26,346 nucleotides of DNA from Desulfobacteraceae bacterium (GCA_030611815.1 JAUWPC010000007.1:1-26346), one strand, 5' to 3'. Positions 14,506 through 22,672 are shown, counted from the first letter of the stretch. The notes: generated by a model from the letters alone, not told the origin. Numbers and translations are program-made.

Positions 14506-14730
14506 TCACTCCTTGCTACCCCGATAAACAATCCGACCTCTCGTTAAGTCGTATGAGGATAATTCCACCACCACCTTATCCCCGGGCAATATTTTTATGA
14601 AATGCTTTCTAATTCTACCGGAAATATGAGACAAAACACGGTGGCCGTTCTTAAGTTCAACCCTGAACCTGGCATTAGGCAGAGTTTCGATAACGACCCC
14701 TTCAACTTCAATGGCTTCTTCCTTGGGCAT
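14506..14730 (-). CDS. infA: Translation initiation factor IF-1
   Basis: 74 aa, against the usual 72. It is an S1/OB fold: KEEAIEVEGVVIETLPNARF, 'VLSHISGRIRK', then ILPGDKVVVELSSYDLTRGRIVYR. IF-1 blocks the A site during initiation. It follows secY by 54 bp. In many bacteria adk and/or map stand between these genes, and neither is here. The ATG start is supported by the family N-terminus. Confidence 0.97.
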   Translation of the reverse strand: MPKEEAIEVEGVVIETLPNARFRVELKNGHRVLSHISGRIRKHFIKILPGDKVVVELSSYDLTRGRIVYRGSKE

Positions 14731-14784
14731 ATCACTTCTGCCGATAATCGGCCCAGATCAGACATAATTTCCGAGATAACTAAT

Positions 14785-16098
14785 CTACCGCGCCTTTCCA
14801 AATCCCTTTTTCATAAAGCTTTCATAATGCCGGGTCAGCATATGAGACTCTATCTGGTTTGTGGTATCCATTGCAACTCCGACAACAATCAGCAGTGCGG
14901 TTCCACCGAAATAGAATGGAACATGTGCCTGATAGATCAGGATATTGGGCAAGACACAAACAGCCGACACATACAAAGCGCCCGAGAAGGTCAATCTCGT
15001 TAATACTCGGTCAATATATTCAGCAGTATTCTTACCAGGCCTGATTCCTGGGATAAATCCTCCTGACCTTTTCATATTATCGGCAACATCAACCGGGTTG
15101 AAATGCACAGCCGTGTAGAAATAGCAAAAGAAAAATATGAAGGTCACATAAATTAGCGTATAGACTATATGTCCAGGATTTAAGGCATCAACAACATATT
15201 GAAGCCATGGATATTCATCAACACTCAGGAAATTGGCTATGGTCGCGGGAAACATGATAATGGAGGAGGCAAAAATTGGAGGAATCACACCCGCAGTATT
15301 GACCTTCAACGGAAGATGAGTGCTCTGCCCGCCATACATCTTGCGGCCAATCACCCTCTTGGCGTATTGAACCGGTATCCTTCTTTGGCCCCTCTCAACA
15401 AAAACAATGGCCCCAATCACCCCAATCATGAGTGCAACTATCAGCGCCATGAAAAAGGGGGTAACTTCACCAGTGCTCATCAGTCTAAAACTGTTTGCAA
15501 CACCCACCGGAAACCCGGCAACAATACCGGAAAAAATTATGAGTGAAATCCCATTGCCAATCCCTCTCTCAGTTATCTGCTCTCCTAACCACATAAGAAA
15601 GGAAGTTCCGGCAGTAAGAGTGATTACAGTAAGAAGTCTGAAGCCCCAGCCCCCGACAGGCACGATCATCGCTCCACCCGGGCTGGTCATATTCTCAAGA
15701 CCGACGGCGATACCAAAGCCCTGGATAATACTTAAGATGACTGTGCCATAACGGGTATATTGTGTTATCTTTTTTCGCCCCTGCTCGCCCTCCTTTTTCA
15801 GCTTTTCAAGGTAAGGCACCACAACCGTCATGAGCTCTAATATAATAGAAGCGCTGATATATGGCATGATGCCCAAGGCCATCACAGACATCTGACTCAG
15901 CGCACCACCGGAAAACATATCAAAGAGACCAAAAAGGGTCCCCTGTTTTGAGCTGAAAAAGGCTGCCAAGGCTGTTCCATCTATCCCGGGGGTTGGAATA
16001 TGACACCCTACTCGATAAACAGCAAGCATAAGGAGTGTAAAGAGGATCTTCTTCCTTAACTCCGGTATCTTGGTGATATTTTGAATGCCACCGATCAT
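14785..16098 (-). CDS. secY: Protein translocase channel subunit SecY
   Basis: 437 aa, the normal length, with about ten hydrophobic membrane segments. The N-terminus (IPELRKKILFTLLMLAVYRVGCHIPTPGID) and the GTSFLMWLGEQITERGIGNG loop are typical of SecY. It is the membrane pore through which SecA and ribosomes push proteins. It follows rplO by 24 bp, as in the spc operon of most bacteria. The ATG start at 16098 has only a weak Shine-Dalgarno (GAGAT), so translation may depend on coupling to rplO. Confidence 0.97.
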   Translation of the reverse strand: MIGGIQNITKIPELRKKILFTLLMLAVYRVGCHIPTPGIDGTALAAFFSSKQGTLFGLFDMFSGGALSQMSVMALGIMPYISASIILELMTVVVPYLEKLKKEGEQGRKKITQYTRYGTVILSIIQGFGIAVGLENMTSPGGAMIVPVGGWGFRLLTVITLTAGTSFLMWLGEQITERGIGNGISLIIFSGIVAGFPVGVANSFRLMSTGEVTPFFMALIVALMIGVIGAIVFVERGQRRIPVQYAKRVIGRKMYGGQSTHLPLKVNTAGVIPPIFASSIIMFPATIANFLSVDEYPWLQYVVDALNPGHIVYTLIYVTFIFFFCYFYTAVHFNPVDVADNMKRSGGFIPGIRPGKNTAEYIDRVLTRLTFSGALYVSAVCVLPNILIYQAHVPFYFGGTALLIVVGVAMDTTNQIESHMLTRHYESFMKKGFGKAR

Positions 16099-16122
16099 AT
16101 GCCTATCTCGTTCCGCTCATAA

Positions 16123-16563
16123 CTATATTAGCTCAACCTTACCGCCAGCAGCCTCGACCTTTTCCTTAGCGGCCTTGCTAATCCTCTGTATCCTTACAAC
16201 AACCGGGTGTGTAATCTCCCCGGTTCCCAACAGCTTAATCCCATCCATCATCCTCTTGATCAGTCCAGCCTGTTTAAAGGCCTCTGCGTCAAGAAAAGCA
16301 TCCGGCTCAAACCGGTTCAAATCCTCCACATTGAGGATATTATACTCTTTTCTAAATATATTGGTAAAACCCCTCTTGGGAAGCCGCCTGTGAAGAGGCA
16401 TCTGCCCACCCTCGAAGCCGGGCCGCACCCCCCCGCCAGAACGAGACCTTTGCCCCTTGTGGCCCCTGCAACAGGTCTTTCCATGTCCTGATCCGGGACC
16501 TCTTCCAACTCTCTTCCTCTTCTTTCTGGAACCCTCAGCGGGCGAAAGCTCATTGATCTTCAT
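16123..16563 (-). CDS. rplO: Ribosomal protein uL15
   Basis: 146 aa from the ATG at 16563 (MKINELSPAEGSRKKRKRVG). The frame is open farther upstream, but those codons overlap rpmD and are not part of the family. The Gly/Arg-rich N-terminal extension (GRGPGSGHGKTCCRGHKGQRSRSGGG) that threads into 23S rRNA is intact. The stop lies 24 bp before secY and the start 16 bp after rpmD. Confidence 0.96.
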   Translation of the reverse strand: MKINELSPAEGSRKKRKRVGRGPGSGHGKTCCRGHKGQRSRSGGGVRPGFEGGQMPLHRRLPKRGFTNIFRKEYNILNVEDLNRFEPDAFLDAEAFKQAGLIKRMMDGIKLLGTGEITHPVVVRIQRISKAAKEKVEAAGGKVELI

Positions 16564-16579
16564 CCCTTTTCCCCATATC

Positions 16580-16756
16580 TCAACCAACCTTAACAAGGAA
16601 TGAAACTTTTTGAATCATACCTCTGATAGCTGGTGTATTATTCAACTCAACTGACTTATTCAGTTTGGTCAAGCCTAATCCCCTCAAGGTCTGACGAATT
16701 TTCTTATTTTTTCCTATCCCGCTCTTGACAAGAGTCACTTTAATTGTTTCAGTCAT
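16580..16756 (-). CDS. rpmD: Ribosomal protein uL30
   Basis: A 58-aa gene read directly from the minus strand between rpsE and rplO: MTETIKVTLVKSGIGKNKK, with IRQTLRGLGLTKLN and the conserved 'NTPAIRGMIQKVSFLV'. The ATG is at 16754-16756 and the TGA stop at 16580-16582. L30 is a 50S protein missing from many lineages, so its presence is informative. Upstream, 16757-16847 shows no other ORF or structure. Confidence 0.95.
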   Translation of the reverse strand: MTETIKVTLVKSGIGKNKKIRQTLRGLGLTKLNKSVELNNTPAIRGMIQKVSFLVKVG

Positions 16757-16847
16757 TACTAATTCTTACCTCAATCGCCGGTCGAACTCCATTCATCTAC
16801 AGCCGCACCACACCGCCCTTAGCCAGTAGTTTGCCCGGATGAAACCG

Positions 16848-17345
16848 CTAATTACCCGCTTCCTCAACCATCTTACCTCTGCGGTGCATAATTTCCTCCG
16901 GACTCCGCAATGAACGTAGCCCTTTGATCGTTGCTTTCACGATATTATGAGGGTTATGGGAACCAAGACATTTTGTAAGGACATTCTGAACGCCCGCTGC
17001 CTCCAAAACCGCACGAACCGCTCCTCCGGCAATCAGACCAGTACCCTGTCCGGCAGGTTTCAACAAAACACGGCCAGCGCCCGATTTTCCTATCACCCCA
17101 TAAGGGATTGAAGTATCATCCAGGCAAACATTGGCCATATCTTTTCTGGCCTTGTCAATTCCTTTCCTAATGGCGTCAGGCACCTGGTTGGCCTTTCCAA
17201 GTCCACTCCCGACCATCCCCTTGCCATCCCCTACAACAACAATAGCGCTGAAGCTAAAGCGCCGACCACCCTTTACAACCTTTGCAACCCGGTTGATATG
17301 GACCACCTTCTCAATTAACTGTGCTTCGTCCTCTCCTTGAAACAA
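16848..17345 (-). CDS. rpsE: Ribosomal protein uS5
   Basis: 165 aa. The double-stranded-RNA-binding N-terminal domain (EKVVHINRVAKVVKGGRRFSFSAIVVVGDGKG) and the C-terminal domain (GVIGKSGAGRVLLKPAGQGTGLIAGG) are both complete. S5 lies at the mRNA entry channel and affects accuracy. The start is TTG with GAGGGAGA upstream; no in-frame ATG occurs before the conserved core. The gap back to rplR (17346-17476, 131 bp) contains no ORF or repeat that I can identify. Confidence 0.95.
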   Translation of the reverse strand: MFQGEDEAQLIEKVVHINRVAKVVKGGRRFSFSAIVVVGDGKGMVGSGLGKANQVPDAIRKGIDKARKDMANVCLDDTSIPYGVIGKSGAGRVLLKPAGQGTGLIAGGAVRAVLEAAGVQNVLTKCLGSHNPHNIVKATIKGLRSLRSPEEIMHRRGKMVEEAGN

Positions 17346-17476
17346 TAGAAATCTCCCTCTTTAATCATATTACCAATTATGGGTGTCGCTTCTCCAAGTT
17401 CGACAAATTACACTTTTGCATGCTGAACAGGGGCGATCGGTTTACGTATCTGCCAATGAATTCAGGCCCGGTTGTG

Positions 17477-17845
17477 TCAAAACTCCAGTCCACCTTCGCG
17501 CGCGGCATCAGAAAGCGACTTCACGCGACCATGGTACAAAAAACCGTTCCTGTCAAAAGCGACTTTTTTGATCCCCTTTGACAGCGCCAATTTGCCAATT
17601 GCAGAACCAACCACTGCCGCGCCCTTCTTGTTCCCGCCGTCTTTCCCGATCCTCGCACGAAGATCATCTGACAATGAAGATGCCTCTGCTAAGGTCCTAC
17701 CCTCGGAATCGTCTATTATCTGAGCATAAATATGTTGAATACTTCTAAAGACACATAAACGGGGTTTCTCAGGGTTGCCTTTAACCTTCTTACGCACCCT
17801 CTTTTTTCTTCTCAATCTTTTCTCTGTTCTGCTGACAACACCCAT
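17477..17845 (-). CDS. rplR: Ribosomal protein uL18
   Basis: 122 aa with an ATG start. It has a basic N-terminus (RTEKRLRRKKRVRKKVKG), the 5S-rRNA-binding core (RLCVFRSIQHIYAQIIDD) and the conserved end (AFDRNGFLYHGRVKSLSDAAREGGLEF). L18 carries 5S rRNA into the 50S subunit with L5. It is separated from rplF by 228 bp, a long gap for this operon, filled by the inverted-repeat element at 17895-18069. Confidence 0.97.
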   Translation of the reverse strand: MGVVSRTEKRLRRKKRVRKKVKGNPEKPRLCVFRSIQHIYAQIIDDSEGRTLAEASSLSDDLRARIGKDGGNKKGAAVVGSAIGKLALSKGIKKVAFDRNGFLYHGRVKSLSDAAREGGLEF

Positions 17846-17894
17846 CTCCGAACCTCTTAATCGTTTATTAGTAACCCCAACCCGGATAAACCGG

Positions 17895-18069
17895 AAAAGT
17901 TAAAAGTGAGCTAAAGTTTGGAGTGCCTAAAGTTGTGGTACGCCTTCGGCGATTCAGTTTTGAAAAAAGAACTCCCTGTTTCGGCCAACAGCTGATCCGG
18001 TACTTAAAATGGACAGTCTTCCTTAACTTTAGGCACTTCACACTCCAAACTCCAAACTTCACTTACTTT
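17895..18069. repeat. Inverted pair of AGT-word tracts in the rplF-rplR spacer
   Basis: The right tract (18021-18069), read on the minus strand, is a degenerate heptamer array with units of the form AGTNNNN (agtttgg, agtttgg, agtgtga, agtgcct). The left tract (17895-17938), read on the plus strand, has the same words (agtttgg, agtgccta, aagtt). The two are therefore imperfect reverse complements about 80 bp apart and could fold into a long hairpin in the ribosomal transcript. There is no ORF inside. Confidence 0.75.
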
Positions 18070-18073
18070 TTGT

Positions 18074-18613
18074 CTATTTTATTGCTCCGGCCTTACCCGC
18101 TTTTTTCCGGATTATTTCGTCAGCATACTTGATCCCTTTGCCTTTATAAGGCTCCGGCGCCCGGAGTCCCCGGATTTTTGCAGCAGTCATACCTAAAAGC
18201 TCCTTATCAATCCCGCTCAAGACAATCCTGCTTTTTTCAATGTTCGCGTCAATCCCATCTGGGAGTTGGAAGTTTATCGGATGCGAATACCCCAGGTTAA
18301 AAACAGCCGTCCTCCCCTTCAATTCTGCCCTGTATCCTACACCAACAATCTCAAGTACCTTTTCAAATCCCTTTGTAACCCCTATCACCATGTTGTAAAT
18401 AAGCGCCCCAAAGAGGCCGTGAAGAGACCTTGCCTCTCTCGATTCATCAGCGGTATGGACAGAGATTTTATCCCCATCCTTGCTCACAGATATATTGGGA
18501 TGAACACGACGTTTCAGTTCACCTTTGGGCCCTTTCACACTAATAAGATCTCCTTGGATTTTCACCTCGACATCTTTTGGTATTGGAATAGGCCTTTTGC
18601 CTATACGTGACAT
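18074..18613 (-). CDS. rplF: Ribosomal protein uL6
   Basis: 179 aa, full length. MSRIGKRPIPIPKDVEV at the start and 'RAPEPYKGKGIKYADE' near the end are family signatures. L6 sits near the sarcin-ricin loop, where elongation factors bind. ATG start. Its 46-bp upstream gap contains a short CCGCC/GGCGG hairpin (18636-18648). Confidence 0.97.
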   Translation of the reverse strand: MSRIGKRPIPIPKDVEVKIQGDLISVKGPKGELKRRVHPNISVSKDGDKISVHTADESREARSLHGLFGALIYNMVIGVTKGFEKVLEIVGVGYRAELKGRTAVFNLGYSHPINFQLPDGIDANIEKSRIVLSGIDKELLGMTAAKIRGLRAPEPYKGKGIKYADEIIRKKAGKAGAIK

Positions 18614-18634
18614 TCAGGACCTCCACCTTTTTGT

Positions 18635-18650
18635 TCCGCCTGAGGCGGGA
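18635..18650. repeat. Short GC hairpin in the rpsH-rplF spacer
   Basis: TCCGCCTGAGGCGGGA folds as CCGCC/GGCGG with loop TGA. No T-run follows it in the direction of transcription, so it does not look like an intrinsic terminator. It may slow ribosomes or RNases between the two genes. Confidence 0.5.
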
Positions 18651-18659
18651 TTTAATCGT

Positions 18660-19058
18660 CTACCAAACAGCACAGAGAATCTCTCCTCCAACCCTCATTT
18701 TTCTCGCCTCATTATCTGTCATCAGGCCCTTTGATGTGGAAAGGATGTTGATGCCGTACCCATTTAACACTTTTGGAACTTCAGTACTTCCAGCATATAC
18801 GCGACAACCCGGCTTGCTCACCCTCTTTATCCCCTCAATGACCGCATCGCCCTCTTTATCATATTTCAGAAAGATCCTTATAAATCTGTGTTGACCATCG
18901 GAAATTATTCTGAAGTTCTTGACATAGCCCTCGGATTTCAAGACCTTAGCCACATTTATCTTCAATTTCGAACTCGGAATATTCACCAGTTCATGTGACG
19001 CCCTCTGGGCGTTCCTAATCCTTGTCAACATATCGGCTATTGGATCAGTCATAGACAT
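18660..19058 (-). CDS. rpsH: Ribosomal protein uS8
   Basis: 132 aa from ATG 19058 (MSMTDPIADMLTRIRNA); an ATG two codons later is also possible. The frame is open upstream to 19112, but those 18 codons are not part of the family. The C-terminal 'LSTSKGLMTDNEARKMRVGGEILCAVW' is the 16S-rRNA-binding part. S8 is a primary 30S assembly protein and, in enterobacteria, the spc operon repressor; no equivalent site is visible here. Confidence 0.96.
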   Translation of the reverse strand: MSMTDPIADMLTRIRNAQRASHELVNIPSSKLKINVAKVLKSEGYVKNFRIISDGQHRFIRIFLKYDKEGDAVIEGIKRVSKPGCRVYAGSTEVPKVLNGYGINILSTSKGLMTDNEARKMRVGGEILCAVW

Positions 19059-19128
19059 TATATGCTCTGCCCCCTGATTATTAACATCCGGAAAACCTTC
19101 TTTTGTACCCAAACAAAAAACTTTTCGT

Positions 19129-19314
19129 TCACCAGCTTGATTTGACCACCCCAGGGATTTCCCCTTTGGAGGCTAACGTCCTGAAACAGATACGGCAGAT
19201 TCCGAATTTTCTCAAAAAGGCCCTGCTCCGCCCGCAAATTGGACACCTGTTATAATGACGAGCACTGAATTTCTGTTTCCTCTGGGCCTTAACAATAAGT
19301 GACTTCCTTGCCAA
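19129..19314 (-). CDS. rpsN: Ribosomal protein uS14, short zinc form (type Z)
   Basis: 61 aa from TTG 19314 (ARKSLIVKAQRKQKF...). Zinc ligands C24-x2-C27 and C40-x2-C43 lie around 'GRSRAFLRKFGI'. Open frame continues nine codons upstream, but the conserved N-terminus and GGGAGG place the start at the TTG. The short four-cysteine form is the one expected in anaerobes and Gram-positives and differs from the ~100-aa cysteine-free form of enterobacteria. Confidence 0.95.
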   Translation of the reverse strand: MARKSLIVKAQRKQKFSARHYNRCPICGRSRAFLRKFGICRICFRTLASKGEIPGVVKSSW

Positions 19315-19343
19315 AACAACCTCCCTATTTACCTCTAACAACC

Positions 19344-19883
19344 CTAATTCCTGAATGGCATCCCTAAATGCTTTAGTAGAAAAAGACCTTCTGCGTCGGT
19401 TTTGGCCGTTGTCACAATGGAGATATTGAGGCCGTTCATCTTTTCTATCTTATCGTAATCTATCTCTGAAAAGACGATAGATTCTTTGATCCCTATACTA
19501 CAATTGCCCAGGCCATCAAACCCCTTATCCGAAAGGCCCCTGAAATCCCGAACCCGAGCCAAGGCCGCATTGAAGAGTTTGTCCAAAAAATCGAACATCT
19601 TTTCACGTCGTAGAGTCACCATACAACCGATGGGCATGCCCTCACGGAGTTTGAAACCCGCAATCGATTTCCTGGCCTTGGTCACCACTGCCTTTTGTCC
19701 CGCAATCATGGTGAGTTCCTCAACACCAGAATCAAGGATTTTGATGTTCTGTATCGCTTCTCCCAGGCCCATATTCAAGGTAACCTTTTCGATACGCGGA
19801 ACAGCCATGATACTCTCATAGCCAAACTCCTTTATCATAGAGGGCATCACTTCCGAATGGTATTTATCCTTCAATCGAGACAA
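19344..19883 (-). CDS. rplE: Ribosomal protein uL5
   Basis: 179 aa, full length. MAVPRIEKVTLNMGLGEA, then QKAVVTKARKSIAGFKLREG and FRGLSDKGFDGLGN, are characteristic of L5, which binds 5S rRNA and touches P-site tRNA. The start is TTG with GGAGG eight bases upstream. It lies between rplX and rpsN with gaps of 31 and 29 bp. Confidence 0.97.
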   Translation of the reverse strand: MSRLKDKYHSEVMPSMIKEFGYESIMAVPRIEKVTLNMGLGEAIQNIKILDSGVEELTMIAGQKAVVTKARKSIAGFKLREGMPIGCMVTLRREKMFDFLDKLFNAALARVRDFRGLSDKGFDGLGNCSIGIKESIVFSEIDYDKIEKMNGLNISIVTTAKTDAEGLFLLKHLGMPFRN

Positions 19884-19914
19884 CAGTTATTCCTCCCCAG
19901 CCTGTAAACAGTTA

Positions 19915-20244
19915 TTACCTATCCATCGATTCGCCGCATTTCTTGCATACACGAACCTTTGAACCATCTTCGAGTAAACGCTTTCCGATCCGCGTAGGCT
20001 CAGTGCATTTATCACAAACAATCATCACGTTGGAGATGTTCAGCGGAGCTTCCTTTTCAATGATCCCTCCCTGCCCGGTCTGGGGACTTGCCTTGGCGTG
20101 TCTTTTAATCATATTGATCTTTTCGACAATTACCCGCCCTCTCTCACTATCGACCTTCAAAACCGTGCCGATCTTGTCCACTTCTCTCCCAACACGAACA
20201 ATTACCTTGTCATTCTTTTTGATTTTAGGATGCTTTTTCCGCAC
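19915..20244 (-). CDS. rplX: Ribosomal protein uL24 with zinc-ribbon cysteines
   Basis: 109 aa, GTG start with GGAG upstream. The KOW domain is at the N-terminus (KNDKVIVRVGREVDKIGTVLKVD). The C-terminal half has C77-x2-C80 and C100-x2-C103, the zinc-type variant of L24. L24 is one of the first proteins to bind 23S rRNA. The gap from rplN is 61 bp, without notable structure. Confidence 0.96.
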   Translation of the reverse strand: MRKKHPKIKKNDKVIVRVGREVDKIGTVLKVDSERGRVIVEKINMIKRHAKASPQTGQGGIIEKEAPLNISNVMIVCDKCTEPTRIGKRLLEDGSKVRVCKKCGESMDR

Positions 20245-20305
20245 TTTTATCGCTCCACAGCGCTGATTTATATGTCCCCCACATCCGGAGTGGTAAACTC
20301 CTGAT

Positions 20306-20674
20306 TTAGAGCACCTCGGGGGCCAGTGAAATAATCTTCATAAATTTTTTCGCCCTCAATTCCCTTGCCACAGGGCCAAAAATCCTGGTCCCAATAGGTT
20401 CACCTTGCTCGCTAATCAAGACAGCAGAGTTATCATCAAACCTAATATGAGATCCATCAACCCTGCTGATCTCCTTGGCGGTTCTGACAATCACTGCCCT
20501 GACAACCTCTCCCTTTTTGACCTTGGAATTTGGCATTGCCTCTTTAACTGCCACTACAATTATATCTCCCACACTTGCGTATCTCCTCTTGGATCCACCC
20601 AACACCTTTATACAGGAGACTAATTTAGCGCCGGAATTATCAGCTACCCTTAATCTCGTTTCAGTTTGTATCAT
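20306..20674 (-). CDS. rplN: Ribosomal protein uL14
   Basis: 122 aa, the invariant family length. MIQTETRLRVADNSGAK and 'GPVARELRAKKFMKIISLAPEVL' are diagnostic. L14 forms an intersubunit bridge and is the docking site of the silencing factor RsfS. ATG start, 21 bp after rpsQ. Confidence 0.98.
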   Translation of the reverse strand: MIQTETRLRVADNSGAKLVSCIKVLGGSKRRYASVGDIIVVAVKEAMPNSKVKKGEVVRAVIVRTAKEISRVDGSHIRFDDNSAVLISEQGEPIGTRIFGPVARELRAKKFMKIISLAPEVL

Positions 20675-20695
20675 TTCATCAGCTCCGATGAACTA

Positions 20696-20959
20696 TTAAA
20701 CCGCTTGACTCTTCTCAATAATGTCAGCGACCTGCCACCTCTTTCTTTTACTGATAGGCCGGCTTTCAATAATCCCAACCTTGTCGCCAATCTGGCAGAT
20801 ATTACTGGGATCATGTGCCATATATTTCGCACGCCTTCTGACATATTTTTTATATGTTGCGTGTTTTGTCAGACGTTCGACTAAAACCACGGCTGTCTTG
20901 TTCATTCGGTTACTAATAACAGTTCCTACCAGTCTTTTTCGCTGTCCACGCTCTCCCAT
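20696..20959 (-). CDS. rpsQ: Ribosomal protein uS17
   Basis: 87 aa. An OB-fold protein with 'KRLVGTVISNRMNKTAVVLVER' and the 'VGIIESRPISKRKRWQV' end. It is a primary binder of the 5' domain of 16S rRNA. ATG start, 13 bp after rpmC, in the normal S10/spc order. Confidence 0.97.
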   Translation of the reverse strand: MGERGQRKRLVGTVISNRMNKTAVVLVERLTKHATYKKYVRRRAKYMAHDPSNICQIGDKVGIIESRPISKRKRWQVADIIEKSQAV

Positions 20960-20972
20960 TCACTACCTCGTG

Positions 20973-21176
20973 TTACTCTATCGCCCCAGAAATCGACAAT
21001 TCCCTAAGCACGGTTTTTGCTCGCGCCAGATTTTTTTTTGTCTTGCGGATTATAGCGGTGTTCCCTAACTGTCCCGTGGCTTTCTGAAACCTCAGGTTAA
21101 ACAGCTCCTGACTCGCCTCTTTCTCTTTTTCTTTTAGCTCTTCTGCGCTGAGTTCTCTCAGTTCCTTGGCCTTCAT
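20973..21176 (-). CDS. rpmC: Ribosomal protein uL29
   Basis: 67 aa. A two-helix protein, MKAKELRELSAEELKEKEKE, with the signature 'LFNLRFQKATGQLGN' and a C-terminal 'IRKTKKNLARAKTVLRE'. It sits at the tunnel exit near L23 and the SRP and trigger-factor sites. It starts four bases after the rplP stop. Confidence 0.97.
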   Translation of the reverse strand: MKAKELRELSAEELKEKEKEASQELFNLRFQKATGQLGNTAIIRKTKKNLARAKTVLRELSISGAIE

Positions 21177-21180
21177 GAGC

Positions 21181-21591
21181 TTATGTTCCCCTATCTATGA
21201 ATTTCGTGGCAAACGGCAGCTTATGTCCTGCCAAACGAAATGCCTCTCCTGCCACATCTTTCGACACTCCCTCCAGTTCATAGAGGACTCTTCCGGGCTT
21301 TACTACGGCTACCCAACTATCTGGAGTAGCTTTACCTTTCCCCATTCTGGTCTCTGCAGGTTTCTTGCCGACTGGCTTGTCCGGGAAAACCCGTATCCAG
21401 ACTTTTCCTCCACGCTTTACATGTCTTGTTACGGCAATCCGGGCCGATTCTATCTGCTGGGCAGTCATAAGGCCACATTCCAATGCCTGCAAACCATAAT
21501 CCCCGAATTCAAGCGTACTACCTCGGAAGGCCTTCCCTTTTGTCCTGCCTCTTTGTCTTTTACGATACTTGCTCTTCTTTGGACTAAGCAT
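21181..21591 (-). CDS. rplP: Ribosomal protein uL16
   Basis: 136 aa. MLSPKKSKYRKRQRGRTKG and 'VWIRVFPDKPVGKKPAETRMGKGKG'-like residues (KGKATPDSW) are typical of L16, which contacts A- and P-site tRNA. ATG start, four bases after rpsC. Confidence 0.97.
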   Translation of the reverse strand: MLSPKKSKYRKRQRGRTKGKAFRGSTLEFGDYGLQALECGLMTAQQIESARIAVTRHVKRGGKVWIRVFPDKPVGKKPAETRMGKGKATPDSWVAVVKPGRVLYELEGVSKDVAGEAFRLAGHKLPFATKFIDRGT

Positions 21592-21595
21592 AAAA

Positions 21596-22246
21596 TCATC
21601 CTACGCCTTTTTTATTCTTATTCGGCAATATCTCACCCTTGAATATGGTCACCTTGACACCGATAACCCCATATGTCGTAAATGCCTCTGCAAATCCATA
21701 ATCTATGTCAGCCCTGATGGTGTGGAGAGGTACCCTCCCTTCTCGATACCATTCCCTGCGCGCCATTTCAGCCCCGCCCAATCTGCCACTACAAGATATC
21801 TTTATACCCTGTGCTCCAAATCTCAATGCAGAGGTTACACTCTTTTTCATGGCTCGCCTGAACGCAATACGCCGCACTAACTGCATGGCAACATTCTCAG
21901 CAACCAACTGGGCATCGACCTCCGCCTTTCTCACCTCTTGAATATCAAGAATGGCATCCCGCTTTATCATTTTTTCTAAGTCAGTCTTAAGCCTTTCAAT
22001 TTCAACGCCCTTTTTCCCAATTATGATACCGGGCCGGGCGGCATGAATGCGAATCCGGACCTTGTTCGCGGCCCTCTCAATCTCTATCTTTGACACACCG
22101 GCCTGGAGAAGCTTTTTTTTCAAGAACTTCCTTATATTGAAGTCCTCCAACACAAAATCGCTATATTCCTTATTAGCAAACCACTTCGAGTCCCAAGTCT
22201 TGTTGATCCCTAATCTAAAACTGACCGGATGAACTTTTTGTCCCAA
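21596..22246 (-). CDS. rpsC: Ribosomal protein uS3
   Basis: 216 aa. MGQKVHPVSFRLG is the family N-terminus. A type II KH domain carries the GKKG loop at 77-80 and the C-terminal domain has 'SGRLGGAEMARREWYREGRVPLHTIRADIDYG'. S3 forms part of the mRNA entry helicase. The start is TTG with GGAGGTG four bases upstream, one of the best Shine-Dalgarno matches in the window. The gap from rplV is 54 bp. Confidence 0.97.
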   Translation of the reverse strand: MGQKVHPVSFRLGINKTWDSKWFANKEYSDFVLEDFNIRKFLKKKLLQAGVSKIEIERAANKVRIRIHAARPGIIIGKKGVEIERLKTDLEKMIKRDAILDIQEVRKAEVDAQLVAENVAMQLVRRIAFRRAMKKSVTSALRFGAQGIKISCSGRLGGAEMARREWYREGRVPLHTIRADIDYGFAEAFTTYGVIGVKVTIFKGEILPNKNKKGVG

Positions 22247-22300
22247 TATACACCTCCAGCGTAATCAAAAGGTCTTTGCGGCTAATCAACGGAACATGAC

Positions 22301-22633
22301 CTATTTCTCGCCCAAAATAACAGTTAGATGACTCGTTCTCTTCCTTATTCTCGTCGCCCGCCCCTGAGCCCGTGGCCGCCACCTTTTCAAGGTCGGGCCT
22401 GCATCAGCGTATACCGTTGCGATGTAAAGCGAGTCCACATCCATATCAGCATTTTGCTGGGCGTTTGACACCGCCGAATCAACTAATTTTTTTAGTATCT
22501 TCGCACCTCGTTGAGGCGCGAAAGAAAGCAAATTCAATGCCTCTTCCACCTTCTTCCCCCGGACCTGCCCCATAATTAGACGTATCTTCTGGGGCGAAAT
22601 CCTAACAAATCTTGCCTTTGCCCTTATTTCCAT
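22301..22633 (-). CDS. rplV: Ribosomal protein uL22
   Basis: 110 aa, ATG start. The N-terminal helix (ARFVRISPQKIRLIMGQVRGKKVEEALNLL) and the beta-hairpin segment (GPTLKRWRPRAQGRATRIRKRTSHLTVIL) that lines the exit tunnel are complete. The 39-bp gap from rpsS holds a short ccttaattcctaaattcc tract (22653-22670). Confidence 0.97.
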   Translation of the reverse strand: MEIRAKARFVRISPQKIRLIMGQVRGKKVEEALNLLSFAPQRGAKILKKLVDSAVSNAQQNADMDVDSLYIATVYADAGPTLKRWRPRAQGRATRIRKRTSHLTVILGEK

Positions 22634-22672
22634 TTTAGCTCTTCAAAATAATCCTTAATTCCTAAATTCCGC

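Noticed and set aside
17346..17476. Possible small gene in the 131-bp rplR-rpsE gap
   Set aside because: The only plus-strand ORFs crossing it run into rplR on the opposite strand and lack ribosome sites. No family resemblance was seen.
19059..19112. Longer N-termini for rpsH (to 19112), rpsN (to 19341) and rplO (to 16596)
   Set aside because: The extra codons are outside the conserved families, and good starts with family N-termini lie downstream.
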